Shown here piece after piece: positions 1 through 7,100 of a DNA stretch of 7,206 nucleotides (positions are counted from its first letter, which is position 1; the number at the start of each line of letters is the position of its first letter). Where the stretch lies: contig JAQTPO010000100.1 of the NCBI GenBank assembly GCA_028712845.1, positions 1 through 7,206 on the forward strand, in the 5' to 3' direction. Source of the stretch: Dehalococcoidales bacterium. Lineage in GTDB: Bacteria > Chloroflexota > Dehalococcoidia > Dehalococcoidales > Fen-1064. The position numbers were made by a program, and so were the translations under genes. The notes beneath the pieces are model-generated. The model worked only from the letters and a program-made list of their open reading frames with translations. It had not been told where the DNA came from and made no database searches.

Positions 1-1
1 A

Positions 2-1603
2 TCTATTGAAGGCAACGGTATTTTGGCCGAGTGTTTAAGAGCCGGATTATTTTGCAGCAATGCTACATTGGCGAACAAAGAAGGGCGACATGAAATAATC
101 GGGGACCCCACTGAGGGGGCTTTGGTAGTTGCTGCCGCGAAAGCGGGTATCACCGAAAAAACAGACAGATTAGATGAGATTCCTTTTGAATCCGACCGTA
201 TGTATATGGCCACCTTACACAAAAACGGCCAATCGAATCTCTTATACTTCAAAGGTTCACCGGAAGTAATTTTGAAGATGTGTCGCTATCAGTTAGATGA
301 GGATGGTATAGGAACACTCGACGCCACTCAGATATTAAATAAAGCGGAAGATATGGCAGGAGGAGGGCTACGCCTAATCGCCCTAGCTCGCAAAGATGTC
401 CCTATCAACCAGGAAATGATCGAAGGTAAAGACACCCACGAATTAGTATTTTTAGGGCTACAAGGGATGATTGACCCACCCAGGGAAGAAGTAATCGAAG
501 CGATTCGTAAATGTAAGCGTGCGGGGATAAGAACCGTAATGATAACCGGTGACCATGCTAAAACCGCTAAAGCTATTGCTAATCAATTAGGTATAATCAG
601 CTCGCCGGAAGAAATTGCCCTGACCGGTGAAGATTTATTTAAAATGAGTGATGAAGACCTTTTTGAAAAGGTTGCTACAGTTTCAGTTTACGCGCGGGTG
701 GCGCCGGAGCATAAGCTGAAAATTGCACGCCAGTTACAAAAGAGAGGACATATCGTAGCTATGACGGGCGATGGGGTCAACGATGCTCCAGCCTTGAGAG
801 CAGCAGACATCGGCATTGCCATGGGAATTACCGGGACTGAGGTGAGTAAAGAAGCAGCCTCGATGATTTTAACCGATGACAACTTTGCCAGCATTGTAGC
901 CGCTGTAGAAGAAGGTCGGCACGCCTGGAACAACCTGCAAAAGGCTATTCTATACACCTTACCCACGAACGGCGGGCAGGCTTTGTTAATTATGGCAGCA
1001 ATATTATTAGCGCCTTTTGTTACCTTATTTGGACTACGTCTCCCGCTGGAACCAATCCAGATTCTGTGGATTAATCTTTTCGATTCTGTATTCCTAACAA
1101 TGCCGTTGATGATGGAACCCAAGGAACGAGGTTTATTGAACGAACCTCCGCGTGACCCCAAGATTAAACTGGCGAACAGTTTGTTTTTCACTAGAGTCGG
1201 GCTAGTTTCGCTGGTAATGGCAGGAACTGCGTTTGCAATATATTGGGTTTTCGGTAACCAATCTATTTCTAACGATGATATTATGATAAGTCAAGCCCAA
1301 ACTGCCGCTTTTATGAGCGTTATTCTGGTACATCTTGGATATGTGATGACTGCCAGATCCATTCACAAATCTGGCTTTACCATTAAACTTCTTTCTAATA
1401 AGTGGTTATTGGGTGGGATAGTTTTTACCATTGTGGCTGATTTGCTAATAGTGTACTTGCCTGCTCTAAATAGTGTTTTCAAGACTACCCCGTTCCCGGC
1501 ATCATGGTGGCCATTCGTACTTATCGGGCTTCCTGCAGGTTTCCTTGTACCTGAACTGGAGAAGCTCATACGCAGAAAAATGGGAAAAAGGGAGAAGCAA
1601 TAA
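2..1603 (+). CDS. Cation-transporting P-type ATPase, C-terminal part (5' end off the window)
   Basis: Membrane pump that uses ATP to move a cation across the cytoplasmic membrane. The frame is open from base 2, so the N-terminus, actuator domain, M1-M4 and the DKTGT phosphorylation site lie upstream. Counting from base 2 as residue 1 (533 visible residues), I see the nucleotide-binding motifs DPTEGAL (35-41) and KGSPE (84-88), then P-domain motifs DPPR (158-161), MITGD (180-184) and TGDGVNDAPAL (255-265, Mg-binding Asp257 and Asp261). About six hydrophobic helices follow (M5 about 310-338, M6 352-370, M7 395-417, M8 431-451, M9 468-488, M10 501-519), matching a P2-type C-terminal domain. Against SERCA as I recall it, M5 keeps Asn (323) but has Gln326 in place of Glu771; M6 reads NLFDS instead of NLVTD. 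Calcium specificity is therefore doubtful and the ion is unknown. Bases 541-600 have 23 G/C of 60, lower than the genes to the right. Confidence 0.95.
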   Translation, partial: SIEGNGILAECLRAGLFCSNATLANKEGRHEIIGDPTEGALVVAAAKAGITEKTDRLDEIPFESDRMYMATLHKNGQSNLLYFKGSPEVILKMCRYQLDEDGIGTLDATQILNKAEDMAGGGLRLIALARKDVPINQEMIEGKDTHELVFLGLQGMIDPPREEVIEAIRKCKRAGIRTVMITGDHAKTAKAIANQLGIISSPEEIALTGEDLFKMSDEDLFEKVATVSVYARVAPEHKLKIARQLQKRGHIVAMTGDGVNDAPALRAADIGIAMGITGTEVSKEAASMILTDDNFASIVAAVEEGRHAWNNLQKAILYTLPTNGGQALLIMAAILLAPFVTLFGLRLPLEPIQILWINLFDSVFLTMPLMMEPKERGLLNEPPRDPKIKLANSLFFTRVGLVSLVMAGTAFAIYWVFGNQSISNDDIMISQAQTAAFMSVILVHLGYVMTARSIHKSGFTIKLLSNKWLLGGIVFTIVADLLIVYLPALNSVFKTTPFPASWWPFVLIGLPAGFLVPELEKLIRRKMGKREKQ

Positions 1604-1649
1604 TCATAGGCTGAACACTAATTCGAAGGTTTTAGTTCTGCGTATTGTA

Positions 1650-1664
1650 CAGTACCGCCCACCA
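1650..1664 (+). other. tRNA 3'-end-like fragment (possible remnant)
   Basis: The 15 bases CAGTACCGCCCACCA read like the last part of a tRNA: the 3' strand of a T stem, a 7-base acceptor strand ACCGCCC, discriminator A and encoded CCA. It is not a working tRNA. The 17 bases before the acceptor strand pair at only three of five T-stem positions, the loop is GTATTGT instead of TTCGAAT, and no GGGCGGT acceptor partner lies about 65 bases upstream. It could be a decayed tRNA end, an old integration scar or chance. Confidence 0.3.
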
Positions 1665-1690
1665 TTTGCCTTTCATGCACCTTCCCCCCC

Positions 1691-1725
1691 CAACTTCAAA
1701 TTTCAAGTAACAAGTTCCAAACAAA
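1691..1725. repeat. Degenerate 7-base periodic repeat in an AT-rich spacer
   Basis: CAA occurs at 1697, 1704, 1711 and 1718, exactly 7 bases apart, with further CAA at 1691 and 1722. On the - strand this reads as TTG-led units such as TTGGAAC, TTGTTAC, TTGAAAT and TTGAAGT. A run of eight C (1684-1691) abuts it on the left, and AT-rich sequence continues to about 1760. It lies between two genes and has no convincing coding role. Similar TTTGGAATTTG-like spacers occur in many environmental bacterial genomes (from memory, not checked here). Confidence 0.5.
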
Positions 1726-1773
1726 TCATAATTTCTAATTAATAAATTCAAAAAATTCAGGTTCGTGTTACAT

Positions 1774-2259
1774 ATGGCACTAGAGGCATATCTTGATATC
1801 GAGACTACGGGATTATCGCCCTGGGACAGCCAGATAACCGTAGTGGGCATACACCGCTGTAACGGAGATGATGCTCATTTTATTCAACTCGTGGGAAAGG
1901 ATATCAGGGCTGATAGTGTCCTTGAGGCGCTGGAAGGTATCCATACACTCTATACCTATAATGGGAGCAGGTTCGACTTGCCTTTCCTCCACAGCCGTTT
2001 AGAAATTAATCTGGAGGAGCTTTTTACTCATCACGACCTGATGTACGACTGCTGGCGATGTAAGCTGTACGGCGGATTCAAGGGCGTCGAAAGACAGCTG
2101 GGAATTCAGCGGAAACTGACCGAAGTGAATGGCTATGAAGCGGTAAGGTTGTGGTACCGGTACGTCGAATCCTTCGACCTCGATGCTTTAAACACGCTTC
2201 TCGAATATAATAAAGAGGACGTCTTAAACCTCAAGGTTCTGAAAGAGAGAATACTGTAA
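1774..2259 (+). CDS. Small YprB-like ribonuclease H-fold (DEDD) 3'-5' exonuclease
   Basis: Predicted nuclease of 161 residues, consisting of just the RNase H-like domain known from YprB (Pfam RNase_H_2). The metal-binding acids of a DEDD exonuclease are visible: DIE near the N-terminus (Asp8, Glu10), an NxxxFD motif (Asn63 to Asp68), and near the C-terminus YNKED (Tyr145, Asp149), which fits the Y-x3-D variant. No helicase, TPR or membrane segment is attached, so this is the bare catalytic domain. In Bacillus, YprB (MrfB) works with the helicase YprA in DNA repair; no such partner is present here. I prefer ATG 1774 over GTG 1765: the conserved beta-strand starts a few residues after it, and the only weak purine stretch (TCAGG, 1757-1761) is 12 bases away from ATG but 3 from GTG. 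Substrate (DNA or RNA) is unknown. Confidence 0.85.
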   Translation: MALEAYLDIETTGLSPWDSQITVVGIHRCNGDDAHFIQLVGKDIRADSVLEALEGIHTLYTYNGSRFDLPFLHSRLEINLEELFTHHDLMYDCWRCKLYGGFKGVERQLGIQRKLTEVNGYEAVRLWYRYVESFDLDALNTLLEYNKEDVLNLKVLKERIL

Positions 2260-2306
2260 AAACGTCACAGTAATTTTACTATCTGGGACCATATTTGATG
2301 ATTGTC

Positions 2307-2312
2307 GGGAGA
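2307..2312 (+). promoter_or_regulatory. Ribosome binding site that decides the start at 2317
   Basis: GGGAGA lies four bases before ATG 2317. A TTG at 2302 would extend the same frame by five residues but would place this site inside the coding region, so ATG 2317 is the better start. Confidence 0.55.
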
Positions 2313-2316
2313 TACA

Positions 2317-2997
2317 ATGACTGCTGAGGATAAGGTTAAAATTCTCTCGCACAGCGGCGCACCTTTTGAAACCAGAGAGGAAGCCGGGCGGCTTCTCGGA
2401 CAAGCATTTCTGGAGTATCGTTCTCAGAAAGCGGTGGTTTTAGGCGTCCCGCGCGGCGGAGTCGTTGTGGCACAGGCGCTGGCGCAGGTATTGAAAGCAG
2501 ACCTGGATATTGTGCTGGCGCATAAGCTCAGAACGCCGGGCTACGGTGAACTGGCAATGGGTGCAGTCGGTGAGCGGGGCGACCTGTTCCTGAATGAAGA
2601 GGTGGTGCGTGATTTGAGGGTGGACGGGCATTATATCCGGCAGGAAAAAGAAATACAGCTTGCGGAAATACAACGCCGGGCGAAGCTGTTTCGCGCTGTA
2701 CATAACCGGATACCTCTGAAGGGCAGAGTTGTTATCGTGACCGATGATGGCGTGGCGACCGGTGCCACCACACAGGCGGCAGTATGGGCGGTGAGACAGG
2801 AAAACCCGAAGAAACTCATCCTGGCGGTGCCGGTCGGTGCGGAAGAAACTTTGAGAAAACTGGCAGTAGATAGCGATGAGCTTATATGTCTGAGAGCCCC
2901 ATATTCACTGATGGCAGTGGGACAATTCTACATCCATTTCGAACCGGTGACGGATGAAGAAATACTGGCTATCTTGAAAAATTACCGAATAAAGTAA
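2317..2997 (+). CDS. Phosphoribosyltransferase-domain protein, substrate unknown
   Basis: Cytoplasmic protein of 226 residues with a type I phosphoribosyltransferase fold. The PRPP-binding signature is at 138-152 (VVIVTDDGVATGATT, with the paired acids Asp143-Asp144 and the TGAT phosphate loop). The pyrophosphate-loop segment GVPRGGVVVA is at 43-52. KLRTPGYGELAMGAV (70-84) and a C-terminal DELICL...AVGQFYIHFEPVTDEE stretch are typical of a widespread family annotated only as 'phosphoribosyltransferase', including mycobacterial members that are sometimes fused to or beside a dienelactone hydrolase-like domain. No such partner is present here. The acceptor base is unknown; purine salvage cannot be assigned because the specificity hood differs from Hpt, Apt and PyrE. 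It lies 57 bases after the exonuclease and may share its transcript. Confidence 0.9.
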   Translation: MTAEDKVKILSHSGAPFETREEAGRLLGQAFLEYRSQKAVVLGVPRGGVVVAQALAQVLKADLDIVLAHKLRTPGYGELAMGAVGERGDLFLNEEVVRDLRVDGHYIRQEKEIQLAEIQRRAKLFRAVHNRIPLKGRVVIVTDDGVATGATTQAAVWAVRQENPKKLILAVPVGAEETLRKLAVDSDELICLRAPYSLMAVGQFYIHFEPVTDEEILAILKNYRIK

Positions 2998-3007
2998 ACG
3001 GTTAAGA

Positions 3008-3032
3008 GGGAGAGCTTTTGAACTGCACTCTT
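3008..3032 (+). terminator. Weak candidate hairpin between convergent genes
   Basis: GGGAGAGC (3008-3015) can pair with GCACTCTT (3025-3032) at seven of eight positions, two of them G-U, around a 9-base loop. The following bases are only moderately T-rich (CTTAGATTTT). A second AT-only stem, TTCTTA/TAAGAA with a 5-base loop, lies at 3031-3047 and works on either strand. The place, between the stop at 2997 and the opposing stop at 3062, suits termination, but neither stem is a classic GC-rich hairpin with a U tract. Confidence 0.25.
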
Positions 3033-3061
3033 CTTAGATTTTAAGAAAAATACGCCCTTTT

Positions 3062-3748
3062 CTATCCCAGTTTATACCCGACGCCGGACACCGTGGTAAT
3101 GTACGGCTTTTTGTTTGCTTCAGATTCCAGCTTAATGCGCAAGCGCCGCACAAAGACATGCAGGTACTGGTTTTCACCCTGATATTCCGGACCCCAGATT
3201 TTCTGCAGAAGGTGAGTGTGCGTGAGAACTTTGCCGGCATTCAATGCCAGTTCCTGAAGCAGATTGTATTCTGTGGGCGTCAGCTTGACCTCTTTGCCGG
3301 CAACGGTCACGCGCCTCTCATTGAAGTTAACTTCCAGTTCACCCGTGGTGAAAGAAGGCTTCGGCGCGGTGGTACTCTTTATACCGGCGCGGCGTAATAC
3401 GGCTTTCGCACGCGCCATCAGTTCATTTACCCCGAAAGGCTTGGAGATATAATCGTCAGCGCCCATTTCCAGGCATCTCACCTTGTCTATTTCATCACCG
3501 CGTGCGGTGAGCATAATAATCGGTACATTAGACCACTCCCGCAGACGGCGGCAGACCTCGAACCCATCCATTTCGGGCATCATAATATCGAGCAATACCA
3601 GGTCAGGGAGTTCCTGCTCTATCATCTGCAAGGCTTCTTTGCCATTTATTGCTACGGTGACGGCGTATTTATTGGCTTCCAGATTTGCCCGGACGAATTT
3701 TACGATTGTCACGTCATCATCGACAAGAAGGATTTTCTGTTTAGCCAT
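3062..3748 (-). CDS. OmpR/KdpE-type response regulator (receiver plus winged helix)
   Basis: DNA-binding response regulator of 228 residues, normal full length for the OmpR family. The receiver occupies about 4-118: acidic pocket Asp10-Asp11, phosphoacceptor Asp54 in LLDIMMP, switch Thr81 and Lys103 in SKPF. A linker follows, then a winged-helix DNA-binding domain at about 132-228 with LTPTEYNLL, the recognition-helix region around QYLHVFVRRLRIKLE, and a terminal VSGVGYKLG wing. The WGPEY...YLHVFVRRLR stretch resembles KdpE more than PhoB, but no kdpFABC or KdpD is in the window, so I give no symbol. It begins four bases after the stop of the stand-alone receiver gene, and its ribosome site lies across that gene's end, so it is very likely the last gene of the kinase operon. 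Its phosphodonor is presumably the kinase at 4087-7206. Confidence 0.95.
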   Translation of the reverse strand: MAKQKILLVDDDVTIVKFVRANLEANKYAVTVAINGKEALQMIEQELPDLVLLDIMMPEMDGFEVCRRLREWSNVPIIMLTARGDEIDKVRCLEMGADDYISKPFGVNELMARAKAVLRRAGIKSTTAPKPSFTTGELEVNFNERRVTVAGKEVKLTPTEYNLLQELALNAGKVLTHTHLLQKIWGPEYQGENQYLHVFVRRLRIKLESEANKKPYITTVSGVGYKLG

Positions 3749-3752
3749 TTTT

Positions 3753-4115
3753 CTATTCTCCTAATGCTTTTTTCACTGTACCCAGCAGGTCCGCTACGCT
3801 AAATGGTTTCTCCATGAAGCCGGCTACCATTTTACGGGCGCGCGTTTCCTCAGTGTCCCGCAGAAAAGCAGTCATGATGATTACCGGGATATGCTCCAGT
3901 TTAGGGCTGGCATGGAGTGTTGTCAATACATCCCATCCCGACATACCCGGCATTTTAATATCCAGTAAAATCAGGTCGGGTTGCAGGCTTTTTGCCAGTT
4001 TCAGCCCTTCCTCGCCATCCTGAGCCACGCTCGCGCTATACCCGCTGGCATTCAAATTGGTCTGAATAATCTTTCTCAGGCTCGGTTCATTGTCGATTAT
4101 CAGTATTTTTTTCAT
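3753..4115 (-). CDS. Stand-alone receiver (CheY-like) response regulator
   Basis: Single-domain receiver of 120 residues with no output domain. Key residues are all present: Asp8 with Asn9-Glu10 for the metal site (Asn replaces the usual second Asp), phosphoacceptor Asp52 in LLDIKMP, switch Thr82 in MTA, and Lys103 in EKPF. It should therefore still take phosphate from a histidine kinase. The first 29 bases overlap the end of the kinase gene in another frame, and the next gene begins four bases after its stop, so it sits in the middle of a three-gene operon. Without an output domain it may serve as a phosphate sink, a relay intermediate or a protein-binding switch; a histidine phosphotransfer protein, which a relay would need, is not seen here. 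It is not specifically chemotaxis CheY, as no chemotaxis genes are nearby. Confidence 0.93.
   Translation of the reverse strand: MKKILIIDNEPSLRKIIQTNLNASGYSASVAQDGEEGLKLAKSLQPDLILLDIKMPGMSGWDVLTTLHASPKLEHIPVIIMTAFLRDTEETRARKMVAGFMEKPFSVADLLGTVKKALGE
3756..3762 (-). promoter_or_regulatory. Ribosome binding site of the OmpR-type regulator
   Basis: AGGAGAA on the - strand ends 7 bases before ATG 3748; the AGGAG core is 9 bases away. It sits inside the last codons of the upstream receiver gene, as expected for closely coupled translation. Confidence 0.7.
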
Positions 4116-7100
4116 TTGTCTCCTTCTCTATAACCGGCAGACTGAAACTGAATTTCGAACCTTCTTTAACCTTGCTTTCCACCCGCATTTCTCCGCCATG
4201 ACCCTTAACGATACCCCAACAGATGGCTAAACCAAGCCCCGTGCCTCCCTTACGCCCGGTGACGACGTCCTCTGCCTGATAAAAACGGTTAAATATCTTT
4301 CCCTGCACTTCTTTGGTCATACCCTCACCCTGGTCAGCCACGCTGACAATAATATTCTTTTTTTCCAGGTGCGCTGCAACAGTGATGGCGCTATCTACAG
4401 GTGAGAACTTGACGGCATTTTCTACCAGATTTGATATTACCTGTCCGATACGCATCTCATCCACAAAAACAGGCGGCAGCTTCTCAGGAATAACGATTTT
4501 CAGCCGATGATGCGCGGTCAGGACTTCCAGACGCCCTTTCACGGAATCAACGACTTCGGAGATATTACATTGTTGCTGTTTGAGTTTCAGAGCGCCGGCT
4601 TCGATGCGTGACATATCCAGAATATCGCTGATGAGGCGCGTGAGACGGTCGGTTTCACTATCAATCGTCTGCAGGAAATCCTGTCGCTGTTTTGCCGACC
4701 ATTTCACATCTTTACGGAGCAGGGTAGAGGTAAAACCTTTGATTGAAGACAGCGGCGTACGCAGTTCGTGGGAGACATTCGCGAGCAGTTCCGAGCGCAG
4801 GCGGTCAACCTCCCTGAGTTTTTTTGCTTCATAGGCTTGCATTTGAGCCTCTTCCAATTGTGTCTCCTGCTCAAGTCTGTAAAGAGCAAAGGCAATGTCA
4901 TTCGTTAGTTCGCTGAACAGTCCTCGTTCGTCTTTATCGATAGCCAGTGAAGCCTTGATTTGGACACTCAGAAAACCATATAATCTACCTTCATATACCA
5001 GTTTTCCTGCCAGAGCACCCCGATTTTTGCCGAGTTTAGTCAGTTGACAATCCGACTTAGACATGCCGATTTCACGACAGATTAGCGTCGTATTGTCTTG
5101 TTTTAGTAAAGTATCGATGCACGGGGGATGATTCTCTGTTTTTAACCGCTTGACCAGGGATGCAAAAACGCCTGGTTTTATGCCGGAGCTGGCGCCTGAG
5201 ATAAACTTTCCGTCCTTATCGGTAAGCGATATCCATGCCGTTTCATAACCGCGGGTATGAACCAGCAAATCGCAACTTTTCCGGAGGAGGCTTTCCTTGT
5301 CTTTTTCCGTGGTGATAAGCTGACTGACGGCTCTGAGCGCGTTTAGCACGGAATTGAGATGTAGAATACGTTCCTCAGCCTGTTTGAGGGCGGAGATATC
5401 AACCATTACTGCCATAGAGCCTGAATATTTCCCGTTAACATCGTAAAGAGGATTGCCACCAACACGCATGAAAATGTGCCTGCCGTCTTTATGACAGTAC
5501 TCGATATCATATTCGTCTCTAATACCGAAGTGGCGCCGCTCAAGCTGCTGCCTGAGGATTTTCTTGCCTTTTTCATCCAGAAAATCAAACGGATGTTTGC
5601 CGACCATCTCTGCTATGGTATATCCCAGTATCTCTCCCATACGCTGGTTGACAAAAGTTATTCTGGATTCATCATCAACTGCCATGATGCCTTCCTGGGC
5701 GGTTTCCACCAGTTCACGGTATTTCTTTTCACTTTCCGTTAATGCTAATTCTGCCTGCTTCTGTGCGGTGATGTCACGGTAGAACGTCTGGAGCCGTGTT
5801 TTGCCATCCCACTCAACTGTCTTATAGAAAGCCTGGAGATGGTGAATTGCGCCGTCTTTGCGTATGATGCTGGATTCGCTGGTGTCACCGGTCGCTTCCC
5901 CTCTCCGGCGTTTTTCCTGGCGGAGGAGATATGCGGCATAGCTCTCCGGAGTATAACGTTCTTTTACCGGAGCGCTTTTCATTTCCTCGATATCTCTGTA
6001 GCCGTAAATATCGAGCAGTGCCTGATTTACATACAGGATTTCGACAGGGTCGGTAAGATAGGAGGTAATAACAATTCCCATCGGAGAGTTGTCCATAGAG
6101 TTCCGGAAGTTCTCTTCGGAAGCGTGTAAAGCCTGTTCTGCCAGCTTACGCGCTGTGATGTCACGGATATTACATTGAATTATTTTCTGATGGGCAACCT
6201 CATAGACATTGCTCACAAATTCTACATGCATCTGCTTCCCATCGGCAGTTTGCAGGGGTAAATCCTCATAGCGAATATAGCCTTTACGCTGTAATTCTAG
6301 AAAGTTAGCTCTGCTGGCAAAGATATCCTTTAAGAATCCCAGTTCCCACAGTTCCTTCCCGATGATTTCTTGATATGACAAACCTAATATTTCGATTAAG
6401 AACGGGTTCACATCAAGGATTAGCCCGGTGTCCGCAGCAAGTATTAAGATGCCGTCCTTTGCCGCCTCAAAAAGCCGGCGGTAGCGGAGTTCGGAAATTT
6501 TCACCATCTCTTCCGCCTGCTTATGTGCGGTAATGTCACGGCATATTGTCTGTAATTGCGGTTTGCCGTCCCAGAGCACTTCTTTACGAAAAACTTCCAG
6601 GTGGCGAATCATACCGTCTTTGCGCCTGATGCTGAGTTCAAAATTGTTTTCATCCACTTCCCCTCTCAGGAGCTTTTTATGGCGGATGAGGTATGCGGCA
6701 TAGCTCTCCGGCGTGTAACGTTCTTTTATCGGAACGCTCTTCATTTCCTCGATATCTCTGTAACCGTACATATCGAGCAGTGTCCGATTTACATACAGAA
6801 TTTCGAAAGGCTTGGCAAGATAGCTGCTAATCATAATCCCAATCGGAGAGCTGTCTATAGAGTTCCGGAAGTTTTCTTCGGAGGCGCGTAAAGCCTCTTC
6901 CGCCAGCTTCTGTGCGGTGATATCCCGTATAATATCTGCCAGTTTAACCGGCTTTCCTTCTCCATCAAAATCAGCCTCAGTTTGTCCCTGCACGAAACGT
7001 ACCGACCCGTCAGGTCTAACAATTCGGAATTCTAAAATACCGGGTTTCTGGTGGCTAGAGATATCTTTTTGTAAAGCCTGAACAAGTTTTTTATCCTCCG

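Noticed and set aside
688..1191. Long open frame on the - strand inside the ATPase gene
   Set aside because: It lies opposite a region with unmistakable P-type ATPase motifs, and its protein resembles nothing recognisable; it is an antisense shadow.
1617..1636. Terminator after the ATPase (ACTAA/TTAGT stem)
   Set aside because: The stem is five AT-rich pairs around a 10-base loop with no T tract after it; too weak to annotate.
1588..1664. Complete tRNA gene ending at the CCA at 1662-1664
   Set aside because: There is no matching 5' acceptor strand, no T loop consensus and no cloverleaf; only the last 15 bases look tRNA-like.
1473..1850. Small open frames on both strands over the ATPase end and the spacer
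   Set aside because: Their products are low-complexity or shadows of flanking genes, they have no good ribosome site, and they run through the C run and AT-rich repeat.
3062..3748. Functional link between the KdpE-like regulator and the P-type ATPase as a Kdp potassium system
   Set aside because: The ATPase is P2-like with a ten-helix type C-terminus, not KdpB; the genes converge from opposite sides, and no KdpA, KdpC or KdpD is present.
5406..6891. Several + strand open frames opposite the kinase, two of them similar to each other
   Set aside because: They are antisense shadows; their similarity (both contain FHFLDIS/LHFLDIS-like strings) only reflects the PAS duplication on the other strand.
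6991..6993. GTG at 6993 as the start of the kinase
   Set aside because: The frame continues without a stop to base 7206 and encodes clear PAS_3 sequence upstream, so the gene starts beyond the window.
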